From assembly GCA_009781325.1 (NCBI GenBank), contig WQYJ01000102.1:1-7099 (forward strand): DNA of 7,099 nucleotides, written 5' to 3'. Origin of the DNA: Propionibacteriaceae bacterium (GTDB taxonomy: Bacteria; Actinomycetota; Actinomycetes; Propionibacteriales; Propionibacteriaceae). Every line of letters begins with the position of its first letter. Position 1 is the stretch's first letter. Positions 1-5,667 of this stretch are shown here, in pieces. The notes beneath the pieces were generated by a model that made no database searches, was not told where the DNA came from, and saw only the letters and a program-made list of their open reading frames with translations. The translations under genes and the position numbers were made by a program.

Positions 1-1238
1 GGTTCGGTCGGGAAGTCAGCGAAACAGATGGAGATGTCCATTGCGGTGATGACGAGCTTAACTGCGGCGATGAAGCGCTGAGTATCGAAGGTGTCTTCTG
101 GTGTCAGGAACTTCATCAGATTCAGCGATGCCAGGTTGCAGGACGAGTTGTCGATGCTCATGTATTCACTGCAGGGGTTCGATGCTGTGATGGGGCCTGA
201 ATTGGGGATCGTGTGCCAGGAATTGATGGTGTCGTTGTACTGAATCCCAGGATCGGCGCACTTCCAGGCTGCGGTAGCAACCTTGGTGAACAACTCACGC
301 GCTCTAACTGTGGTGATCCGACGCCCATCGAGGCGGGCAGTGAGGTCGAAATCAGAGTCGGTTTCCACAGCGCGCATGAAGGCATCCGAGACACGTACTG
401 AGTTATTGGCGTTCTGGTATTGCACAGAACTGATGTCGACACCGCCGAGATCCATATCAAAGCCGGCATCGCGCAGGGCGCGGATCTTTTCCTCTTCGCG
501 TGCTTTGGTTTCGATGAACTCTTCGATATCCGGGTGGTCGATGTCGAGGATGACCATCTTGGCAGCGCGCCGGGTTGCTCCGCCTGACTTGATGGTCCCG
601 GCGGAGGCGTCAGCACCGCGCATGAAGGAGACTGGGCCTGAGGCCGTACCGCCTGAGGAGAGAAGTTCTTGGCTGGAACGAATCTTGGAGAGGTTGACTC
701 CGGCCCCTGATCCGCCTTTGAAGATGAAGCCCTCGTCGCGATACCAGGTCAGAATCGAATCAATGGAGTCATCGACGGTCAGGATGAAGCAGGCTGAGAC
801 CTGCTGAGGAGAGGCGGTGCCAACATTGAACCATACCGGTGAGTTGAAGGAGAAATACTGGTGGAGCAGCATCCAGGTCAACTCGTCGGAGAAAACCCGC
901 GCTTCTTCTTCTGAGGTGAAGTATCCGTTGTTCTCCCCCGCTTCACGATAGGTGTTCACGACGCGATCAATCAGTGTTTTCAACGATTGCTCTCGATCGG
1001 GTGAACCGAGTGCTCCCCTGAAGTACTTCGTTGTCACGATCGTGGAAGCATTGGCACTCCAAAAGTCTGGAAACTCCACTGATTGCTGTGCGAAGACAGT
1101 TTCACCGGTCTTCCAGTTGGTTTGAACGACATCCCGGTGCGTCCAGACCACCTCGTCGTACGGATGTACTCCTGGTGTCGAAAAGACACGCTTGACCCCA
1201 AGTTCAATCCCCTCTTCTGCAACAGCCGACACTGGCAT
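1..1238 (-). CDS. nrdJ: Vitamin B12-dependent (class II) ribonucleotide reductase, N-terminal 412 residues (3' end beyond window)
   Basis: Reduces ribonucleotides to deoxyribonucleotides in the cytoplasm, using adenosylcobalamin to make the thiyl radical, so it needs no oxygen. I translated the open frame that leaves the left edge: 412 codons without a stop. Visible landmarks are FPDFWSVNAST-like FPDFWSANAST at 56-66, SACFI with Cys150 (first redox cysteine), FKGGSGAG at 173-180, SGGATRRAAKM at 218-228, the catalytic NPCSEY at 354-359 with Asn354, radical Cys356 and Glu358, and SSCNLAS with Cys367 (second redox cysteine). The catalytic roles are known for the family. The ATG at 1238 has an AGAAAGG ribosome site 7 nt upstream, and the protein begins close to the conserved GVHPYDEV segment (23-30). 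It lies 29 bp after nrdR on the same strand, so the two probably form one operon under NrdR control. The C-terminal part with the redox CxxC tail is not in the window. No intein or insertion is seen in this part. Confidence 0.97.
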   Translation of the reverse strand, partial: MPVSAVAEEGIELGVKRVFSTPGVHPYDEVVWTHRDVVQTNWKTGETVFAQQSVEFPDFWSANASTIVTTKYFRGALGSPDREQSLKTLIDRVVNTYREAGENNGYFTSEEEARVFSDELTWMLLHQYFSFNSPVWFNVGTASPQQVSACFILTVDDSIDSILTWYRDEGFIFKGGSGAGVNLSKIRSSQELLSSGGTASGPVSFMRGADASAGTIKSGGATRRAAKMVILDIDHPDIEEFIETKAREEEKIRALRDAGFDMDLGGVDISSVQYQNANNSVRVSDAFMRAVETDSDFDLTARLDGRRITTVRARELFTKVATAAWKCADPGIQYNDTINSWHTIPNSGPITASNPCSEYMSIDNSSCNLASLNLMKFLTPEDTFDTQRFIAAVKLVITAMDISICFADFPTE

Positions 1239-1267
1239 GACTAAACCTTTCTGTGGTTGATTGTTTC

Positions 1268-1720
1268 TTAATTGCTTTTCGCAGTGCGCAGATGCGCGAT
1301 TCCGGTCTCGAAATCTTCGACACTTCCGTAGTTCTCGTAGACCGAGGCAAAACGTAAGTAGACGACCTCATCAAGGTGACGCAGCGGCTCTAGGATGGCT
1401 AGACCAATCTCTTCTGTTGGTACTTCGGCCAACCCCATACTGCGAATCGTATCTTCGACACTCTTGCCGAGCTTGGCGAGGTCAGCATCGGAGATCGGCC
1501 TGCCTTTGCAGGCCTTATGAACACCTTGGATGATCTTGTCGCGGCTGAATGGCTCGACAACTCCTGAGCGTTTGACAACAACAAGTTGAGTTTGTTCAAC
1601 TGTGGTGAATCGTCTGTCACACTGCGGACACTGACGGCGTCTGCGGATGAAGCTGCCGTCCTCCGCGACACGCGAGTCCGTGACCCGCGAATCCGGATTT
1701 TTGCAGTACGGACAGTGCAT
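1268..1720 (-). CDS. nrdR: Transcriptional repressor NrdR (ATP-cone and zinc-ribbon regulator of ribonucleotide reductase)
   Basis: NrdR binds ATP/dATP through an ATP-cone and represses ribonucleotide reductase genes at NrdR boxes when dNTPs are plentiful. The 150-residue length is typical. The N-terminal zinc ribbon has CPYC (Cys3, Cys6) and CPQC (Cys31, Cys34), with the family motif DSR repeated at 10-12 and 15-17 and the basic stretch RRRR at 26-29. The ATP-cone follows from about 46 to 136, opening with VVVKRSGVVEPFSRDK, and the family motif RFASVYENY is seen near the end, followed by the conserved F(E/T) region. The ATG at 1720 is preceded by AAGGAGAG a few bases away. It is the first gene of the likely nrdR-nrdJ operon, which fits autoregulation together with its target reductase. 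Identity is essentially certain. Confidence 0.98.
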   Translation of the reverse strand: MHCPYCKNPDSRVTDSRVAEDGSFIRRRRQCPQCDRRFTTVEQTQLVVVKRSGVVEPFSRDKIIQGVHKACKGRPISDADLAKLGKSVEDTIRSMGLAEVPTEEIGLAILEPLRHLDEVVYLRFASVYENYGSVEDFETGIAHLRTAKSN

Positions 1721-1757
1721 TTCTCTCCTTGTTGAGTCTTAGGCTAATCGAGGATTA

Positions 1758-1773
1758 CCACAATACATGGGAT
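1758..1773. promoter_or_regulatory. NrdR box, second copy in tandem
   Basis: CCACAATACATGGGAT fits the NrdR consensus in 8 of 10 core positions. It begins exactly 32 bp from the other box, leaving 16 bp between them, which is the three-helical-turn spacing typical of NrdR box pairs. It lies in the leader of the predicted transcript. It is weaker than the first box alone; the spacing is what supports it. Confidence 0.65.
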
Positions 1774-1789
1774 AATCACATTCATGTCA

Positions 1790-1805
1790 CTACTAGATGT
1801 AGTGA
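1790..1805. promoter_or_regulatory. NrdR box, promoter-proximal
   Basis: The 16-mer CTACTAGATGTAGTGA matches the key core of the published NrdR consensus (C-w-A-n-A-T-n-T-w-G). It sits inside a 19-bp inverted repeat with perfect 7-bp arms, TCACTAC and GTAGTGA, at 1787-1805. It abuts the -10 element of the predicted leftward promoter and covers the expected transcription start, so bound NrdR should block RNA polymerase. The best NrdR alignment is centred 1.5 bp away from the perfect palindrome. Confidence 0.75.
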
Positions 1806-1832
1806 TTCTATAGATTAGCTAAAGTCAGTCAA
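1805..1832 (-). promoter_or_regulatory. Promoter of the nrdR-nrdJ operon
   Basis: Read leftward, -35 TTGACT (1832-1827), a 16-bp spacer and -10 TAGAAT (1810-1805) give a good sigma-70-type promoter. The start would be near 1798, with a leader of about 78 nt before nrdR. Both NrdR boxes lie at or just after the -10, consistent with repression. Confidence 0.65.
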
Positions 1833-1859
1833 GCTTCGCCACATGGTGTGTCGGAATCT

Positions 1860-2267
1860 CTACAGAAAAAGATTTCTCAGCAGTGTCCATGCCACGGCAA
1901 CGGTGACAAAGATTGCCAACCAATGCTGGGAGAACCACCTTGGCAACCATCGCGAACCAACCTTGGGATGTCTGATTGCCTCCACAATCCACCCAATTGT
2001 CCGCACACCGATCACAGGGAAAATAACCATTAGTGCCTGGTTGGCGCGCCACGCCGATGCGAGATCTCCATGAAGCAATGAAATTCCCATGGTCGTACCT
2101 CCGCAGAAGGGGCACATCCATCCACTGATCATCCTGAAGGGACAAGGAACACCGACTCCTGTGGCCATAGTGAGCACACTCACTGCGACACCTGCGCAGA
2201 CGAAGGCACCGACCGCAATGAGGTGATCTCGCGGCGGTGTGGCAGGCATCTGTTGTGAAATCTCCAT
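1860..2267 (-). CDS. DUF2752 family membrane protein
   Basis: A 135-residue membrane protein with the DUF2752 signature: CPFRMISG at 42-49, CPFCGGTT at 52-59 and LLHGDLASAWRAN at 64-76. There are about three hydrophobic segments (roughly 15-37, 77-96 and 113-131), with the cysteine motif between the first two. The family's function is not established; the paired cysteines suggest redox or metal chemistry but this is inference. The start is uncertain. I chose the ATG at 2267, which has a TATACT -10-like element (2282-2277) nine bases before it and so could be leaderless. A GTG at 2318 would add 17 residues unlike the family and would leave only 38 bp to the divergent RDD gene. No clear terminator separates its end from the nrdR promoter, so some readthrough into nrdR is possible. 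Confidence 0.85.
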   Translation of the reverse strand: MEISQQMPATPPRDHLIAVGAFVCAGVAVSVLTMATGVGVPCPFRMISGWMCPFCGGTTMGISLLHGDLASAWRANQALMVIFPVIGVRTIGWIVEAIRHPKVGSRWLPRWFSQHWLAIFVTVAVAWTLLRNLFL

Positions 2268-2356
2268 AGGAATATGAGTATAAGGGTTGAGATATGAAGA
2301 CAAATCGGCTGTGAGCACGCTAACCTAGCTCTATCGGCTCTACAGAAGGAATCACT

Positions 2357-3019
2357 ATGAGCACAGAGAATTTCGGTTCTGCCCCTGATAACAACATCCC
2401 CCCGCCGCGTCCTGGGTACTCGCCGTTCCCACCAGCGACGCCTCCAGTTCCTCCTGCGCCTCCTGCACCGCAGTATGGCCAGGTTCCACCGCCCGTTCCG
2501 GGCTACGGGCAGTCCGCTCCGCCTCCGGCACCGATGCCGACCTATGGCCAGGTTCCTCCGGCTCCTGTTCCGCCCATGCCTGGGCAGTACATGCCTACCC
2601 CGTATCCTTCAGGAGGCTTCCAGCCAGTTCTCGCCACATGGCAGAAGCGTGCCTACGGTGCCTTGATTGACTGGGTAGCACCCTTTGTTGTGCTGGTCGC
2701 CTCCGGGTTCATCTTCACAGGAAATTTGGGCTTCATCTCCTATGTCTTCTCGTTGGCCGGACTCGGGTACTTCATCTATAACAATGGATACCTTGGCGGA
2801 ACAACGGGCGTGACCTTTGGTCGCAAGTTTGCCGGCACGAAGTTGGTCTCGGAAGCAACACTGGCACCCATCGGTGCTGGTATGGGTATTGCCCGTTATT
2901 TCGTGCACTTCATTGACGCCATTATCTGCTACGTCGGGTTCCTGTTCCCGCTGTGGACACCCAAGAAGCAGACGATTGCTGACATACTGCTCAAGACAAT
3001 CGTCATCGAAGAGCGCTAA
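2357..3019 (+). CDS. RDD family membrane protein with proline-rich N-terminal tail
   Basis: A 220-residue protein in two parts. Residues 1-90 are a low-complexity Pro/Gly/Tyr/Gln tail, presumably cytoplasmic and disordered, with YGQVPP at 40-45 and 63-68 and YGQS at 50-53. Residues 95-220 are an RDD domain: RAYGALID at 98-105 holds the conserved Arg and Asp, hydrophobic segments fall at about 107-120, 125-142 and 182-198, GRKFAGTKLV is at 155-164, and the family-type ending PKKQTIADILLKTIVI is at 202-217. RDD proteins are poorly understood; some have been linked to ion transport. Actinobacteria often carry RDD proteins with such proline-rich tails. AGAAGGAAT lies 4 nt before the ATG, fixing the start. 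It is divergent from the DUF2752 gene, another small membrane protein. No specific substrate can be inferred. Confidence 0.93.
   Translation: MSTENFGSAPDNNIPPPRPGYSPFPPATPPVPPAPPAPQYGQVPPPVPGYGQSAPPPAPMPTYGQVPPAPVPPMPGQYMPTPYPSGGFQPVLATWQKRAYGALIDWVAPFVVLVASGFIFTGNLGFISYVFSLAGLGYFIYNNGYLGGTTGVTFGRKFAGTKLVSEATLAPIGAGMGIARYFVHFIDAIICYVGFLFPLWTPKKQTIADILLKTIVIEER
2474..2556 (+). repeat. Direct repeat inside the RDD proline-rich tail
   Basis: The 14-mer TATGGCCAGGTTCC occurs at 2474-2487 and 2543-2556, 69 bp (23 codons) apart and in frame, encoding YGQVP twice. It points to expansion of the tail by short duplication. Confidence 0.8.
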
Positions 3020-3027
3020 AAGCTTGT

Positions 3028-3071
3028 GCGGAGACTGGATCCTGGCCATCTGGACAGGTGAAGGTCTCCGC
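3028..3071. terminator. Possible bidirectional terminator hairpin between convergent genes
   Basis: GCGGAGAC (3028-3035) pairs perfectly with GTCTCCGC (3064-3071). Inside, CCTG (3041-3044) pairs with CAGG (3055-3058), with symmetrical 5-nt internal loops. It lies 8 bp after the RDD stop and 19 bp beyond the stop of the leftward small gene. The T-tracts are short (TTT rightward; TTTT seven bases beyond the stem leftward), so it is not a classic intrinsic terminator. Confidence 0.4.
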
Positions 3072-3090
3072 TTTGCACGCCCAGCATCGA

Positions 3091-3336
3091 TCAGGGCAGC
3101 GGGGTATTCGGAACCGAGAGGAAGGCCCACGCCATGGTCGTCACAGCGGTGAGGAACACCGCAAGAACACAGCTCAATCCCCCATAGGTTCGTACCGCAG
3201 CAATAGTGTGTGCCCGCGACACCGAACGCGCATAGGCCTTCCTTCGAAAATTGGCTGATGTTTCCCCATCATAGACAACATGGAGGGCAGGCCTGCGGTG
3301 AGTTTCTGTCAGATATGTGACTTCAATTGCACTCAT
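3091..3336 (-). CDS. Small single-pass membrane protein divergent from lexA, candidate SOS-induced cell-division inhibitor
   Basis: An 81-residue protein not assigned to a named family. Residues 1-50 are polar with a basic patch (RRKAYARSVSRAH at 31-43), residues about 51-75 form one hydrophobic segment, and only PNTPLP follows, so the predicted topology is N-in, C-out. The ATG at 3336 has GAAAGG 8 nt upstream; an ATG at 3342 is only 2 nt from that site. A still longer frame reaching 3465 would run through the promoter and operators. The gene shares its upstream region with lexA, and two LexA boxes lie at its promoter, so it should be SOS-induced. In other actinobacteria this divergent position holds division suppressors such as DivS of Corynebacterium or the LysM protein Rv2719c of Mycobacterium. 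Here there is no LysM domain, and the 71 bp up to the RDD gene cannot hold one. The division role is inferred from position, regulation and topology only. Confidence 0.75.
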   Translation of the reverse strand: MSAIEVTYLTETHRRPALHVVYDGETSANFRRKAYARSVSRAHTIAAVRTYGGLSCVLAVFLTAVTTMAWAFLSVPNTPLP

Positions 3337-3348
3337 GTTCATTACCTT

Positions 3349-3364
3349 TCGTACGTCTGTTCGA
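3349..3364. promoter_or_regulatory. LexA box 1
   Basis: TCGTACGTCTGTTCGA matches the Gram-positive SOS consensus TCGAAC-N4-GTTCGA in 11 of 12 defined positions. It lies 13 bp before the start codon of the leftward small gene, over its predicted transcription start and touching its ribosome site, so it should serve that gene only. Confidence 0.75.
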
Positions 3365-3367
3365 TAT

Positions 3368-3396
3368 ATTCTTGTCGAATTTCGACCGATAATCAA
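3368..3396 (-). promoter_or_regulatory. Promoter of the small SOS membrane-protein gene
   Basis: Leftward -35 TTGATT (3396-3391), 17-bp spacer, -10 AAGAAT (3373-3368). The start would be near 3361, giving a leader of about 25 nt that includes the GAAAGG ribosome site. The -10 is imperfect, but its distance from LexA box 2 equals that of the lexA promoter from box 3. Confidence 0.55.
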
Positions 3397-3408
3397 ACAT
3401 TTGTTCGA
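3393..3408. promoter_or_regulatory. LexA box 2
   Basis: TCAAACATTTGTTCGA matches TCGAAC-N4-GTTCGA in 11 of 12 positions. Read leftward it is TCGAACAAATGTTTGA and overlaps the -35 element of the small gene's promoter. It differs from box 3 (read rightward) at one base. Confidence 0.9.
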
Positions 3409-3464
3409 TTTCGGCGTGTCTATCACCAATCTCATCACGGAGTTCCGACATTTTTGCGACACCA

Positions 3465-3480
3465 TCGAACAGATGTTTGA
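3465..3480. promoter_or_regulatory. LexA box 3 (lexA operator)
   Basis: TCGAACAGATGTTTGA matches TCGAAC-N4-GTTCGA in 11 of 12 positions and overlaps the -35 of the lexA promoter, 31 bp before the lexA start codon. It is the expected site of LexA autorepression. Confidence 0.9.
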
Positions 3481-3505
3481 TTCCGATGTTCTGGTGGGTT
3501 AGGCT
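3477..3505 (+). promoter_or_regulatory. lexA promoter, probably giving a leaderless mRNA
   Basis: -35 TTGATT (3477-3482), 17-bp spacer, -10 TAGGCT (3500-3505). Six bases separate the -10 from the lexA ATG at 3512, so transcription would start at or next to the A of that codon. No ribosome-binding site is seen, which agrees with leaderless translation, common in actinobacteria. Confidence 0.6.
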
Positions 3506-3511
3506 GACATC

Positions 3512-4216
3512 ATGGAATCGACATCACCTTCCGCGCGTAAGAAAGACCGCATCCACTCCAATGTCTCCGAGATGCCTGATGGCCCAGCCGGTGCGGACGG
3601 TCTCACCTTGCGTCAACGTCGCATCTTGGAGGTCATCCAAGCCTCCGCTGCTGAACGGGGTTACCCTCCTACGGTGAGAGAGATCTGCGAAAAGGTGGGA
3701 CTCAACTCCCCCTCATCGGTTGCTCACCAACTGCGTGTCCTCGAAACACGCGGATTCGTACGCAGAGATCCCAACCGACCGCGCGCCTTGGAGGTGCTTC
3801 TTCCCGGGTCAAACGACCAGGTGTCTGCCCTGGCTGATGAGTCCTATGCGCGTGTCCCCCTCCTCGGGCGCATTGCGGCAGGTCTTCCCATCACTGCTGA
3901 ACAAAACCTGGAAGATACCTATGTTCTCCCCGAACAGCTCGTGGGCTCTGGAACCCTGTTTATGGTGGAAGTCCACGGCGACTCCATGATTGAGGCTGCC
4001 ATCTGCGACGGAGACCTCGTCGTCGTACGCCAGCAGCCAACCGCAGAGAACGGGGAAATTGTTGCTGCCCTACTCGGTGATGAGGCAACCGTCAAGGTTC
4101 TCAAACGCACCCCCGGCCAAGTGTGGCTCCTTCCGCAGAACCGTCTCTACTCCCCCATCGACGGCAACGAAGCAAAGATACTCGGCAAAGTGGTTGCCGT
4201 ACTGCGCAGGGTTTAG
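3512..4216 (+). CDS. lexA: LexA, SOS-response repressor and autopeptidase
   Basis: LexA represses DNA-damage genes and cleaves itself when stimulated by RecA on single-stranded DNA. The 234-residue protein has a variable N-terminal extension (about 1-30, as in other actinobacteria), a winged helix-turn-helix at about 31-95 (LTLRQRRILEVI, YPPTVREICEKVGL, SPSSVAHQLRVLE) and an S24 peptidase domain at about 114-234. The cleavage bond is Ala123-Gly124 in GRIAAGLPI; the catalytic dyad is Ser158 in HGDSM and Lys195 in ATVKVLKR. All key residues are present, so the protein should be active. The ATG at 3512 lies just after a promoter, with no ribosome site. Met21 is a possible alternative start that would remove only the variable tail. 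LexA box 3 overlaps the promoter, implying autoregulation. Its TAG overlaps the stop of the convergent helicase gene. Confidence 0.98.
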   Translation: MESTSPSARKKDRIHSNVSEMPDGPAGADGLTLRQRRILEVIQASAAERGYPPTVREICEKVGLNSPSSVAHQLRVLETRGFVRRDPNRPRALEVLLPGSNDQVSALADESYARVPLLGRIAAGLPITAEQNLEDTYVLPEQLVGSGTLFMVEVHGDSMIEAAICDGDLVVVRQQPTAENGEIVAALLGDEATVKVLKRTPGQVWLLPQNRLYSPIDGNEAKILGKVVAVLRRV

Positions 4217-5625
4217 AGAAATCGGGTTTTCGCTGCAATCCGCCCATCAACGGTTCCCGGCCATGATAACCGCAGGAAAGAGCGGGCCCTAGTCATCCCC
4301 ACATAGAGCAGCCGCCTCTCTTCGGCAATCGCGGCAGAACTAGTTGACAAGGGATGAGGCAGAGCCCCGTCATGCAAACCAGCGACCACCACCACTTCCC
4401 ACTCAAGGCCCTTAGCCCCATGAAGAGTCATCAGCCTCACTCCAGGGACGCTAGGGTTTCCCGACCGATCCATGGTGAACGGGATCTGCTCATCCGCCAG
4501 GATCTGGCGAATCGATTCGATCGCGGCTTTGGTGCGCATCAGGACTGCCATCTGCTCCCATTCCACGCCATCACGATGACGAGCCTTCAGCCAGTGTGCA
4601 TTCTCGGTGGCCTCCGCCAGTGAATCCTGTGCGCACACTATGTCGACATCCGCCCCAGAGTCTCGCAACGGCACTAAGTGAAACCCTGATTGGGAAACAA
4701 CATTAGCCGCATACAGAATCTGAGGAGTTGATCGGTAATTGCGCCGCAGTTCCATCGATTCTGATCTCGGATGTGACTCAGCGAAATTCTCTAGATAGAT
4801 CGATCGTGATCCAGCAAAGGAGTGAATGGTTTGACCGGGATCGCCAACCACGCACACATCGTCGCGCCCACTTACCCAGAGCTCCACCAACCTGGCTTGA
4901 ACAGGAGAGATGTCCTGATATTCATCAAAGAGGAAATGACGGTAGGTCGTACGCACTTTCCGTGCGGCCTCCGGTGCGGTCGTCAACAGCGCGACCGTAC
5001 ACAGCAGTAAATCATCAAGATCAATCACACATGCTGCCTGCTTCGCCTCCTCGTAGGCTGAAATGATGTCGGCGCACTGATCGAGAGTGAGCCGGGTGAG
5101 GCTACGCTGATCAACCCTGGCCAAATCAACATAGTCTTCCACCAACACATTCGTCTGCTTGGTCCATGAGATTTCGGTTGCGATCTCATTGACCATCCCC
5201 GGTGACGGTGTTCCCAATCCAACACGAAGACACGCAGCACGAATCAGTGGCTCATTGTTATCTTCGACTTGCGGCAGAGAACAGCCATAGGTCGTCGGCC
5301 AGAAATACTGAGCCTGACGCAAGGCAGCCGAATGAAAGGTTCGTGAGGCAACTCCATGGACCCCCATCGCCTCCAAACGTGTCTTCACCTCAGCGGCTGC
5401 CGAGGTTGTGAAGGTCAGCGCCATCGTTGCCCGAGGGTCGAGGGCATCGATCGACGCAGCATAAGCCAACCGATGAGTCAGCGTTGATGTCTTGCCTGTG
5501 CCCGCACCAGCAATCACAGCTACCGGCGAGCCCAAGTGCTGGGCGACCATGCGCTGATCAGCATCAAGGTGATCGAGAATCTGGTTGGGTTCCACATGCA
5601 TAACTGTGCCATGAACCTGTGACAT
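4213..5625 (-). CDS. uvrD2: Compact UvrD2-like superfamily 1A DNA helicase lacking the 2B subdomain and HRDC domain
   Basis: An ATP-dependent 3'-5' helicase of the UvrD/PcrA/Rep superfamily. In 470 residues one sees a Q motif (DADQR, Gln24), Walker A AGAGTGKT (39-46), motif Ia LTFTTSAAAEV (70-80), Walker B DEYQD (234-238), motif III GDPGQTIHSFAG (261-272), motif IV RRNYRST (294-300), motif V TLHGAKGLEW (400-409) and motif VI RRLLYVGMTRA (437-447). The segments TFHSAALRQAQYFWP (96-110) and LRLSWPG with a KTRFL ending resemble actinobacterial UvrD2. UvrD2 proteins are usually much longer. Here motifs IV and V are about 100 residues apart, too close for a 2B subdomain, and no HRDC domain follows motif VI. 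The frame is intact and every motif is present, so a real short helicase is more likely than a broken gene. The ATG at 5625 has no clear ribosome site; Met9 (5601) is an alternative. Its role is probably repair or replication, inferred from family and neighbours. Confidence 0.92.
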   Translation of the reverse strand: MSQVHGTVMHVEPNQILDHLDADQRMVAQHLGSPVAVIAGAGTGKTSTLTHRLAYAASIDALDPRATMALTFTTSAAAEVKTRLEAMGVHGVASRTFHSAALRQAQYFWPTTYGCSLPQVEDNNEPLIRAACLRVGLGTPSPGMVNEIATEISWTKQTNVLVEDYVDLARVDQRSLTRLTLDQCADIISAYEEAKQAACVIDLDDLLLCTVALLTTAPEAARKVRTTYRHFLFDEYQDISPVQARLVELWVSGRDDVCVVGDPGQTIHSFAGSRSIYLENFAESHPRSESMELRRNYRSTPQILYAANVVSQSGFHLVPLRDSGADVDIVCAQDSLAEATENAHWLKARHRDGVEWEQMAVLMRTKAAIESIRQILADEQIPFTMDRSGNPSVPGVRLMTLHGAKGLEWEVVVVAGLHDGALPHPLSTSSAAIAEERRLLYVGMTRARSFLRLSWPGTVDGRIAAKTRFL

Positions 5626-5644
5626 CTTTGTATCAGATCGTTCA

Positions 5645-5667
5645 CATAGCGAAATGTCACAGCTATG
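5645..5667. promoter_or_regulatory. Inverted repeat between the divergent helicase and recC starts
   Basis: CATAGC (5645-5650) and GCTATG (5662-5667) form 6-bp inverted arms around 11 bp, and TCACA occurs twice (5642-5646, 5657-5661). It lies beside the likely start sites of both divergent genes. It does not match the LexA consensus. It could be an operator, but part of it may be recC coding sequence. Confidence 0.25.

Noticed and set aside
283..807. A 174-codon rightward open frame
   Set aside because: It is antisense to the strongly conserved nrdJ coding sequence and its translation resembles no protein I know.
1721..1859. A cobalamin riboswitch in front of the B12-dependent reductase operon
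   Set aside because: The leader is only about 78 nt and shows no B12-box-like sequence; repressing a B12-using enzyme with B12 would also make little sense.
3020..3090. A frameshifted remnant of a LysM domain after the small gene
   Set aside because: None of the three leftward frames shows a LysM motif, and 71 bp is too short for the domain.
2609..3130. A 173-codon leftward open frame
   Set aside because: It overlaps the RDD domain on the opposite strand, and the RDD frame carries all the family motifs.
3337..3465. An N-terminal extension of the small leftward gene up to 3465
   Set aside because: It would translate through the predicted promoter and two LexA boxes, whereas the ATG at 3336 has a well-placed ribosome site.
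5626..5653. A LexA box controlling the helicase gene and recC
   Set aside because: GTTC occurs, but not paired with GAAC at the 4-bp spacing required.
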